The notes beneath the pieces were generated by a model that was not told where the DNA came from, did not search any database, and saw nothing but the letters and a program-made list of their open reading frames with translations. Positions 10,127 through 17,221 of a DNA stretch of 64,000 nucleotides are shown in pieces (within the stretch, counting starts at the first letter, position 1; each line of letters begins with the position of its first letter). The translations under genes and the position numbers were made by a program. The stretch comes from Komagataella phaffii GS115 (taxonomy: Eukaryota; Ascomycota; Pichiomycetes; Pichiales; Pichiaceae): the NCBI RefSeq assembly GCF_000027005.1, contig NC_012963.1:1116001-1180000 (forward strand), given 5' to 3'.

Positions 10127-10903
10127 ATGTCAAGCGATAAGAGCTCTCAATCACGCATAGGTAACTACCTGATTACATACCTTATGACTTTGCTCAATGA
10201 AGCTTACGACTTCGAAACGTTAGCTCAACATGCCACAGTTCGAGGCAAGTTTCAAGAGGCAATTGAATATCACAAGCAAGCTTATGACACATTTGGCAAA
10301 TTATTGCTTGAGCTTGACAATCCGGAAGCAACTCGTGCTGTGGAGGTCCTACGAACCTCCGTCAAGAACAGGCTTGGACAACTGAAAATCCTTCAAGAGA
10401 ATGAAACTGCTAAAAAAGTCAAAGAGTCAACAAAAAACGAACCAAAAGTGAATTTTTCCTTTGACCAAGCCAAAATCATAAAGTCCATCGTTGGAAACAT
10501 AAACACCATTTTAATTCGGAATCTTAACGTTGATTTGAACGACAAGGATGTAAATAAACAGAGTCTTCTTAGGTTGGAAGATAGGTCCCCTTATACACAA
10601 GCTGGGGAGAGAGACAGCGCAAAAGAGTCAGAAAGATTATTACTTCTTTATAAGAACAAATGCCAGCAAAACGCTGACTTCGTCATGGAACTGTATGAGT
10701 TTCTAAACAATATATTAAAGACTCAGAACCCGTCAAGCCTTTTATCTTCACAAGATCAACTGGAACCCAAAAACACAGAACTGAATAGATACAAGTCTAT
10801 CATTGGACAGTTGCAAGAAAAGATATCAGCTCTTGGACGAGATAAGGTCATTCTGGAGTCCCAATTAATACGAAGACGAAGACAACGATTCGAACCTGAT
10901 TAA
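10127..10903 (+). CDS. ATG38: Atg38/NRBF2-like subunit of the autophagy PI3-kinase complex
   Basis: 258 residues. Residues about 24-75 form an MIT-like helical hairpin (LAQHATVRGKFQEAIEYHKQ), resembling the NRBF2/Atg38 domain in which helix A carries an EAIxxHK pattern. The middle is charged and probably disordered. The C-terminal 55 residues (QLEPKNTELNRYKSIIGQLQ and on) form a coiled coil, as in Atg38, which dimerises through its C-terminus and links Atg14-Vps34 to Vps15-Vps30. Length is close to S. cerevisiae Atg38 (226). Other MIT proteins are possible, so the name is tentative. Its TAA stop overlaps the RPN5 stop in the four bases TTAA at 10900-10903. Confidence 0.6.
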   Translation: MSSDKSSQSRIGNYLITYLMTLLNEAYDFETLAQHATVRGKFQEAIEYHKQAYDTFGKLLLELDNPEATRAVEVLRTSVKNRLGQLKILQENETAKKVKESTKNEPKVNFSFDQAKIIKSIVGNINTILIRNLNVDLNDKDVNKQSLLRLEDRSPYTQAGERDSAKESERLLLLYKNKCQQNADFVMELYEFLNNILKTQNPSSLLSSQDQLEPKNTELNRYKSIIGQLQEKISALGRDKVILESQLIRRRRQRFEPD

Positions 10904-12225
10904 GCCGTCAACGACTTCATCATTTCTTCCTTGTTTACCAAATGTTCAATAGTTTCAATATGTTCCAAGAGCTCATCTACGTTACTACTCCATGTGTTGA
11001 GAAGTTCGTTTTCCGTTTTTCTTTCCACAAAATCAACCACTTTTGAGGGTCTGTTAACCTTGGCGTATATGGTTCCATCGTTGACCAATGTGGTAATGTT
11101 GTGCTCCACTTGGGATTGCGTCAATTGCAACAATTCCTGTAATCGTTTCAAAGTGATACATGAATAATACGTGGAGATAACTCTTAAATTGTGCTCGATA
11201 ACTCTAGATTTCAGATCCTCCAAATGTTGCTTGCCTTTGGTTGTGCTCTGATCAAATACTTCATGTTGGAATAAAATTGTGGCATAAGCTTGTTGGAAAC
11301 TTTCCCAACTGATCAGTTCTTGAGTCGTAAATGTTTTGATTAACTGTTGCTGAGTAGGTATCTTGGGCAAATTCTTATCAACTGCAATCTTGCTAATCAA
11401 GTCAGATTGCAGATTGGAATACTTGGATAGCATTATGAAATAGACTGCATTGGTCAATGTCGACAAATATTCCTGTCTATTTTCTTGAATGAAAGGAATT
11501 TCGTAGATAGAAAGGTAATAACGAACAATCGAAATGTAATCATTCTCATCATTAGCGATAGCAATTTTTAGTTGATAAAACTTGAGTTTTAACTCCGGAA
11601 ACTTCTCCAACGATTTCACCAAGACCTTTCTAGAAAGGATCTTGGCAAACTGATAATCACCTTTCTTGTTACACAATTCAACTTGATTCAAAATGAACTC
11701 AATTTTCTCTTGTAACTCCATTGAACCATAAGTTTCAACCTGTAACTCACAAAGTATCTCCGTTGCTTTATCCAGATCCCCTCTGGATAGCAAAATATCA
11801 GACAGAATCTTGGTTACGCGAGCTCTTTCAATCTCCACATAAATTTTATTCTCCGTTGTGGTTCTTAAGTTCTCTATGGATTTGATTTTCAAATCAATAT
11901 CAGTAATTTCATCCAAATGGCCTATGACCTGTTGAATCAAAGTAGTCACGGATTGCTTCAATTGGCCGTGCTTTTTAGAAAGTAAACTGAATTGTTCGTT
12001 TAACATCTTCCAGTCATTATGTTTAGTCAATAAATCAACTAATGATATCATGATTCGATTGGAAGAAGCCAAATCTGAAGCTTGACGGGTTTGCTTCTCC
12101 AGGAGAAGTAGCTTGTCCAGAGCACCCTTGTAGTCCTGCTCCGCCAAAGCGTTAATTTGAGGAAGTTGCTCATCTAAAGTGGCAGTGAAATCTTTGGCTG
12201 CTTTCGATAAAGTGTCTCTTGACAT
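10900..12225 (-). CDS. RPN5: 26S proteasome regulatory subunit Rpn5
   Basis: 441 residues against 445 in S. cerevisiae. Family-defining segments are present: LLLEKQTRQASDLASSNRIM, LLSKKHGQLKQSV, TTENKIYVEIERARVTK, LCELQVETYGSMELQEKIEF. The C-terminal PCI domain (about 300-420) contains RVIEHNLRVISTYYSCITLK and NDGTIYAKVNRPSKVVDF, and the tail WSSNVDELLEHIETIEHL is the helix that joins the lid helical bundle. Rpn5 belongs to the proteasome lid and contacts Rpn11. No clear Rpn4-type PACE element (GGTGGCAAA) is seen upstream. It is convergent and overlapping with the ATG38-like gene. Confidence 0.97.
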   Translation of the reverse strand: MSRDTLSKAAKDFTATLDEQLPQINALAEQDYKGALDKLLLLEKQTRQASDLASSNRIMISLVDLLTKHNDWKMLNEQFSLLSKKHGQLKQSVTTLIQQVIGHLDEITDIDLKIKSIENLRTTTENKIYVEIERARVTKILSDILLSRGDLDKATEILCELQVETYGSMELQEKIEFILNQVELCNKKGDYQFAKILSRKVLVKSLEKFPELKLKFYQLKIAIANDENDYISIVRYYLSIYEIPFIQENRQEYLSTLTNAVYFIMLSKYSNLQSDLISKIAVDKNLPKIPTQQQLIKTFTTQELISWESFQQAYATILFQHEVFDQSTTKGKQHLEDLKSRVIEHNLRVISTYYSCITLKRLQELLQLTQSQVEHNITTLVNDGTIYAKVNRPSKVVDFVERKTENELLNTWSSNVDELLEHIETIEHLVNKEEMMKSLTA

Positions 12226-12703
12226 GATTAGAGAAAGAGGAGAGTAGTTGATTGGAGTTGAATTGGTGAAGATTTAGTGGCGAGAAGTATCCAAGGCAGT
12301 TGCTGGATGTTCCGTTCGCGATCAACTGTCATTTCAAGCTACGAGACTTGTTGGAGATTTAACTGGAGCAAAAAAAAAAGCAGGGTCCAGAACGGTAGAT
12401 TGAATAAGCCTTGAAGGGCAGTCCTACTAGTAATCTAAAAAGATATCCAGACTTTCTCTCCTTTAACTGACTGAATCCATTATTTAAAAACCTTGACTGG
12501 TGCAAGCTCTCCTAAATGTAATATGTGGGGAGTAAACGAAATTTGGTTTTTCTTTAAGTCACATGATCCTGTCATGACATAGTCTAGATCCCCAACTCCT
12601 GGAATCAGCTTTACTGCAAACTTCGTAAATTTTTCCTATAGACCAATAGTGGGAGCCTTGGGGTAGCATCTCCTTCTATCGAAAATTTGAGCCTTAGTCA
12701 GTA
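12226..12703. promoter_or_regulatory. Divergent promoter RPN5 / glucose sensor
   Basis: 478 bases. Contains TCACATGAT at 12559-12567, the reverse complement of a TCATGTGA E-box-like word that recurs upstream of other genes in this window. An A9 tract lies at about 12371. No RNA gene is recognised. Confidence 0.45.
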
Positions 12704-12934
12704 ATGTCTGAGCCTATTTCAGACTATGAGGCCTACAGGAATGAGTATCGGGACGATACTATATGGCAGGAATTGCACTCTATGGTCTCCAATGATACAG
12801 AATCGCAAGGAGACGATAGGATCACAAATGTCCCCGGAGATCATCACAAGTCAGCAGATGTTATGGTCTTTTTTGGTGGGTCTAACAGCGGCAGTCGGAG
12901 GGTTTCTTTATGGATACGATACAGGCGTCATTAA
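12704..12934 (+). other. 76-codon frame overlapping the glucose-sensor start: probable displaced N-terminus or upstream ORF
   Basis: This ATG-started frame (MSEPISDYEAYRNEYRDD...) is acidic, hydrophilic and uses ordinary codons, unlike the sensor frame over the same bases, which reads MRPTGMSIGTILYGRNC with less protein-like content. The two frames differ by one base. Removing one T from the six-T run at 12869-12874 would join this frame to the first transmembrane segment as ...SADVMVFLVGLTAAVGG, giving a 703-residue sensor with an acidic cytosolic N-terminus. Otherwise it is an overlapping upstream ORF. The sequence alone cannot decide between a strain mutation, a sequencing error and a real uORF. 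Confidence 0.5.
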
Positions 12935-14816
12935 TAGTTTACTGGAAATGAACTATTTCAAAAGCAAGTTCGCAAGCAATGAGGCTAGGTTTACAGCTGT
13001 GGAGACTTCTATAATGACAGCTAGTTTATCGCTAGGTGCTTTTTGTGGTGCTTTATCCGCTCCTTTGACATCGGATAGTTGGGGAAGAAGATGGTCTATT
13101 ATTATAGCCACGCTCATATTTTTTAACATAGGCACCATCATACAAACAGTGGCCTATAACATTGCCATGATTGCTATGGGCAGATTTATTTCAGGATTGG
13201 CGGTGGGTATTATTTCTGCTGTGGTTCCGCTATATCAAGCTGAAGCTTCCCCAAAGAACATCAGAGGTTCCATTATCTCGCTGTATCAATGGTCAATCAC
13301 CTGGGGACTACTATGCTCGAGTGCTGTTGCTCAAGGGACTCACGACTTGAATGATTCCAGAAGTTTTCGGATTCCTATTGCTCTCCAATTCTTTTGGTCG
13401 GCACTCTTAACTACAGGGATGTATGTGCTTCCGGAGTCACCGCGTTACTACGTCAGTAAAGATCAACTGGATAAGGCTATTGCGTCCTTATCAAGATTGA
13501 GGCGCCTTCCATGGGATAGTGAGGAGTTAATTGAGGAGCTCATCGAGATTAAAGCTAGCAGGGACTATGAAAAAAGTTTTGGAGAAGCTCGTCTTATTGA
13601 TTGCTTCAGATCATCCCCAAGTAGACATAAGCAGGGATTTAGAATTATGACTGCTACTATTCTACAGGCGTTACAACAGTGTTCAGGAATCAACTTTATT
13701 TTCTACTATGGTGTCAACTTCTTTATGAATACAGGTGTTGACACCTCATATTTGATGTCCTTTATCACGTATGCTGTCAATGTTGTACTAACAATCCCAG
13801 GAATAATGCTAGTGGAGGTGATTGGAAGAAGAAAACTACTGTTATCTGGAGCCGCTGGAATGTCTGTTTCCAATTTGATTATTGGAATAGTGGGTACAGT
13901 GGCAGATTCCGTGATTGTCAATAAAGTAATGATTGCGTTTGTGTGCTCATTCATAGCATTCTTTGCTTCCACTTGGGGTCCATGTGTATGGGTTGTTTCT
14001 GGAGAATGTTTTCCTTTGTCTGTGAGACAAAAGTCGATGGCTTTATCCTCTGCTACAAATTGGTTTGTGAATTTTGTGTTCGCATATTGTACCCCATATT
14101 TAGTGGACACTGGTAACCACACAGCAGCGCTGGGAACCAACATTTTCTTTATTTGGGGTGGTTGTAACTTTCTGGGACTAATTTTCACATATTTCTGTGT
14201 GTATGAAACCAAAGGGTTACTTCTGGAAGAGATTGATCTAATGTACAAACACAGCAAGTTTGCCTGGAAATCCTCTGAGTTCAAGTCAATATTGGAAAAG
14301 AGAGTACTAGAAAGAAACAATTTGCGGGACCATGAGATAGGAGAAGTAGTTGACCCAGATCAGGATGAGGGAGAGGACACTCCAAGGAAACCTAAATCCT
14401 CCAATTTGTCTTCGTCTTACGGAACTTCTAGTTCGATTGATAGGACCGATTTTGATCAAGAAGCTGAAACTGTTCCATTACCAGCCTTCGCTTCTTCAGC
14501 CCTCTACGGTGAGAATTCCGAAAATTTTTTGCCATCAACTAACACAGCAAGCCACGTACCATTCGAAATAAACCCATCTAGCAGTTTTCCGGAAGAAGAT
14601 GATGGAATTCACGAGGAAGCGGATGAGAATCATATGAACAATAACGACCCAATGCATGAATCTTACAATTACAGCAACAGCGACGAGCTGAAAGATCTCA
14701 TCAATAATCTTCAAACAACACCTACAGAATCGTCAATACGACAGCGGTACCAAGGATATCAGGACGATAACGACTCCGATGAGTCGTCGCAAAACTCATA
14801 CACTATGCAGGCATAA
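12726..14816 (+). CDS. GSS1: Snf3/Rgt2-type glucose sensor (GSS1-like), MFS sugar-transporter fold
   Basis: The frame is 696 codons if read from 12726; in-frame ATGs at 12828 and 12858 are closer to the first membrane helix. The 12-TM major facilitator core has GGFLYGYDTGVINS, PLYQAEASPKNIRGSIISLY (the conserved region where sensor-activating Arg mutations lie in Snf3), VLPESPRYYVSKDQLDKA, QALQQCSGINFIFYYGVNFF and VYETKGLLLEEIDLMY. SQGTHDLND-like and IDCFRSSPSRHKQ segments follow Snf3/Rgt2 rather than ordinary Hxt carriers. A Ser/Asp/Glu-rich tail of about 190 residues follows the core, as expected of a sensor, but the Snf3-type LGNGLGLN repeat is not visible. Next to NUS1 as in S. cerevisiae (SNF3 YDL194W, NUS1 YDL193W). 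The N-terminus is probably displaced by a one-base frame break. Confidence 0.85.
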   Translation: MRPTGMSIGTILYGRNCTLWSPMIQNRKETIGSQMSPEIITSQQMLWSFLVGLTAAVGGFLYGYDTGVINSLLEMNYFKSKFASNEARFTAVETSIMTASLSLGAFCGALSAPLTSDSWGRRWSIIIATLIFFNIGTIIQTVAYNIAMIAMGRFISGLAVGIISAVVPLYQAEASPKNIRGSIISLYQWSITWGLLCSSAVAQGTHDLNDSRSFRIPIALQFFWSALLTTGMYVLPESPRYYVSKDQLDKAIASLSRLRRLPWDSEELIEELIEIKASRDYEKSFGEARLIDCFRSSPSRHKQGFRIMTATILQALQQCSGINFIFYYGVNFFMNTGVDTSYLMSFITYAVNVVLTIPGIMLVEVIGRRKLLLSGAAGMSVSNLIIGIVGTVADSVIVNKVMIAFVCSFIAFFASTWGPCVWVVSGECFPLSVRQKSMALSSATNWFVNFVFAYCTPYLVDTGNHTAALGTNIFFIWGGCNFLGLIFTYFCVYETKGLLLEEIDLMYKHSKFAWKSSEFKSILEKRVLERNNLRDHEIGEVVDPDQDEGEDTPRKPKSSNLSSSYGTSSSIDRTDFDQEAETVPLPAFASSALYGENSENFLPSTNTASHVPFEINPSSSFPEEDDGIHEEADENHMNNNDPMHESYNYSNSDELKDLINNLQTTPTESSIRQRYQGYQDDNDSDESSQNSYTMQA

Positions 14817-15116
14817 CCTATATAATTAACCTTTTGCATATTACCCGATCTGATTAGTTAATATTACGTAATCTTAGAACATGTCTGAAATCTCATGAAA
14901 CAGTGACGATGCTCCCAACTATCGAGCCACTACCAGAATCGTCTTCCCGCCAACAGGGAACTAACAATAAATTCACAAAAGTTAATACTCCACAAAGCTT
15001 CAGGTGCTCCAATTCAATACCACGCATTTATATAAACCAGCCACGTTGCTCCCTGTTCTTCATCTGAGTTGTAGCCCTAATATTTAGGTAGTTTTAGGGT
15101 CAAACAAGGAATTCAC
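14817..15116. promoter_or_regulatory. Intergenic, NUS1 promoter
   Basis: 300 bases with a TATA-like run (TTTATATAAA) near 15027-15036 about 80 bases upstream of the NUS1 ATG. Nothing else is recognised. Confidence 0.45.
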
Positions 15117-16145
15117 ATGCCTATTGAACAAGACTATTCCAAGACTGAAAACGGAACTCAGCCAGTAGAATCTGATAATCAAGATTCGAATAAAACACCA
15201 ACACTCCCGTCGTTTACGGCGAATAAATCAAGCCAAACAGTGAATACTTTGTGGAGAACGCTGATAACGCCCAATTCTCCTAATGTTACTCCCAATTCAT
15301 CTTACTACGAGCTAATAAGTTTCTACGTATACCATGGATTACTGGTGCTATTATACTTCAACATTTTCATTTTTGGTCTCATTACATTTTCAATCAATAG
15401 GACTAAATTATGGTTCTTTGAATTGGCTTACAATCCAAGTAAATCACCCTCAGTCATTTCTGCTGATATTAGCAAGTTGAACAAGATCCCAAAACGGATC
15501 AGTGTCATTTTGAATCTGAAGCCGGAGGAAACTGAGAATGGTGGCATATCGGGGCTAATCAGTGACAGCTCAGAAGTATGTGCATGGGTAGTAGCTAGTG
15601 GGATTAAGTATCTCTCTATTTATGAGTATGGAGGAGAACTAAAGAACAACATCCCAGAGTTACGTAGATCCGTCTACAAGAAGTTGGCAGTCTATTACGG
15701 TACCGACAATGTGCCTACATTCTCCATAAAGGTCCCACATGCCAATGCCATTTACTACGGTGCTTCGGACCAAGATATAGACCAACAAAGATACAAGAAT
15801 ACTAGCTACAAGCCTATCCTCCAAATTGTGCTTCTCTCTAATGTTGATGGGAGAGCTACAATTGTGGATTTGACTAAAGTTATGGCTGATCTAACAACCA
15901 CTAACGAGATATCACCAAAGGATATAACTGTAAAGTTCATTGATGATGAACTTAAACAGCTGGTGGGAGAAGAACCTGATCTACTAATTCTATTTCAGCC
16001 ATATTTGAACTTGCAAAGTTATCCTCCATGGCACATTCGTCTTTGTGAAATCTATTGGGAACCTGATAACGATGCTGTTACGTATCCGGTTTATCTCCGT
16101 GCTCTACAAAAATTTTCCACATGCAAGGTCAATGTTGGAAAATAA
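15117..16145 (+). CDS. NUS1: Dehydrodolichyl diphosphate synthase accessory subunit Nus1
   Basis: 342 residues. A polar N-terminal 60 residues is followed by a hydrophobic segment (about 67-92, FYVYHGLLVLLYFNIFIFGL) that anchors it in the ER or lipid-droplet membrane. The C-terminal part has the catalytically weak cis-prenyltransferase fold: IPKRISVILNL, VCAWVVASGIKYLSIYEYGG, VLLSNVDGRATIVDLTKVMADL, and EEPDLLILFQPYLNLQSYPPWHIRL. The extreme C-terminus is CKVNVGK, the region completing the active site of the catalytic partner (Rer2/Srt1) in this heteromer. It supports dolichol synthesis for protein glycosylation. Confidence 0.93.
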   Translation: MPIEQDYSKTENGTQPVESDNQDSNKTPTLPSFTANKSSQTVNTLWRTLITPNSPNVTPNSSYYELISFYVYHGLLVLLYFNIFIFGLITFSINRTKLWFFELAYNPSKSPSVISADISKLNKIPKRISVILNLKPEETENGGISGLISDSSEVCAWVVASGIKYLSIYEYGGELKNNIPELRRSVYKKLAVYYGTDNVPTFSIKVPHANAIYYGASDQDIDQQRYKNTSYKPILQIVLLSNVDGRATIVDLTKVMADLTTTNEISPKDITVKFIDDELKQLVGEEPDLLILFQPYLNLQSYPPWHIRLCEIYWEPDNDAVTYPVYLRALQKFSTCKVNVGK

Positions 16146-16470
16146 ACATGACAACGCCGATTTCAACAGCTAGATAGCTTATCATACCATTTGCTTCATA
16201 CATTATGACCTAATCTACATGAATCTATTGACTCCCTACTAAGGTAGTCGGTATAATAGTAGGCCTGAAATCTCGAAACACTATAAGGTTTATGCCCTTA
16301 AAGTAGTCATGTGATTTGGTTTGTCTAAGTAATGTACTGATGTAAGTTTCATAATGTCGTGCACTGTATCAAACATTCTTGGATTTTCGTCCTGGCTCTT
16401 TTGTAGGAAATCGCTTAGAAAAAAAAGTGAAAAAAGTTCTTCTCTACCTTACATCAATAACTAATATAAA
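16146..16470. promoter_or_regulatory. RPL35 promoter
   Basis: 325 bases before the RPL35 start codon, with the word TCATGTGAT at 16307-16315 and an A/T-rich leader. The same nine-base word lies upstream of RPL41 in this window. Confidence 0.45.
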
Positions 16471-17129
16471 ATGGTATGTATACAGTTTGAAAAGTAATGA
16501 AGAGATGGCAAGCCCGGACTGATGAACTTCCGTAATTTGTTGTAATGATCCGGCACTGTTTTGATAGATGGCGAATGTGCTATGATTCGAAGAGATACAG
16601 TCAATAACTCTTCACTTGAAACAAGAATGATGATCAGTACTCAGCAACAGAAAGCGCACAAGATTTAATCAACTCAGGAGACTTGACTTTTGTCAGTTCA
16701 AATAAAGAAGGCGTCATCATCCACACTTCCTTTTCTTTGGTCCTATTGCTTTGATACTAACTATTCTAGGCCGGTTTGAACGCTAAAGAATTAAGAGCCA
16801 AGTCGGAGCAGGAGTTGGAGGCCGAGTTGATCGAGCAAAAGAAAAAGTTGGCTCAACTCAAGGTTCAAAAGCTGACTAAAGCTTCTGTCCCAGAAATTAA
16901 GGCTGTTCGTAAGGACATTGCCAGAGTTTTGACCGTTATCAACTTGCAAAAGCGTGATGCCGTCAGAGAATCTTACGCCGGTAAAGAACACATTCCAAAA
17001 CAGTTGAGAGAAAAGAAGACCAGAGCTCTAAGAAGAGCATTGACTGCTGAGGAGAAGTCTCATGAAACTGTCAGACAGAGAAACCGCAGAGTTGCTTTCC
17101 CAAGAAGACTGTACGCTGTCAAAGCTTAA
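16471..17129 (+). CDS. RPL35: 60S ribosomal protein L35 (uL29), spliced
   Basis: Exon 1 is only the start codon (16471-16473); exon 2 is 16770-17129, joined as M|AGLNAKELRAK. The 120-residue product matches Rpl35: LKVQKLTKASVPEIKAVRKD, IARVLTVINLQKRDAVRESY, KKTRALRRALTAEEKS and the end RLYAVKA. uL29 sits by the exit tunnel of the large subunit. The open frame alone begins at TTG and lacks AGLN's initiator, so the spliced model is needed; S. cerevisiae RPL35A/B have the same intron position. It converges with UFD2, 92 bases apart, the same neighbour order as YDL191W/YDL190C. Confidence 0.96.
16474..16769 (+). other. RPL35 intron (296 nt)
   Basis: Donor GTATGT directly after ATG, perfect branch site TACTAAC at 16755-16761, acceptor TAG at 16767-16769. 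No convincing snoRNA inside. Confidence 0.95.
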
Positions 17130-17221
17130 ATAGACTGTTACTCTGTAATTTTCAATTATTAAGGGGTGCTTTTTACTTTAACTATGCTGATGGATGTGTA
17201 TACAACAACTATTCATTGTAA

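Noticed and set aside
10140..10200. Short intron at the ATG38-like N-terminus
   Set aside because: GTAACT...AAG would be about 42 bases with no branch site; the frame is open across it, so an unspliced start is simpler.
12226..12703. Rpn4 PACE element upstream of RPN5
   Set aside because: Only partial matches (TAGTGGCGAG); the GGTGGCAAA core is absent.
12860..12880. Programmed +1 frameshift of the Ty1/EST3 type in the glucose sensor
   Set aside because: No CUU-AGG-C or similar slippery heptamer; the site is a plain T run, more like an indel.
16474..16769. snoRNA within the RPL35 intron
   Set aside because: ATGATGA and CTGATGA box-C-like words occur, but no paired D box at a plausible distance and no terminal stem were found.
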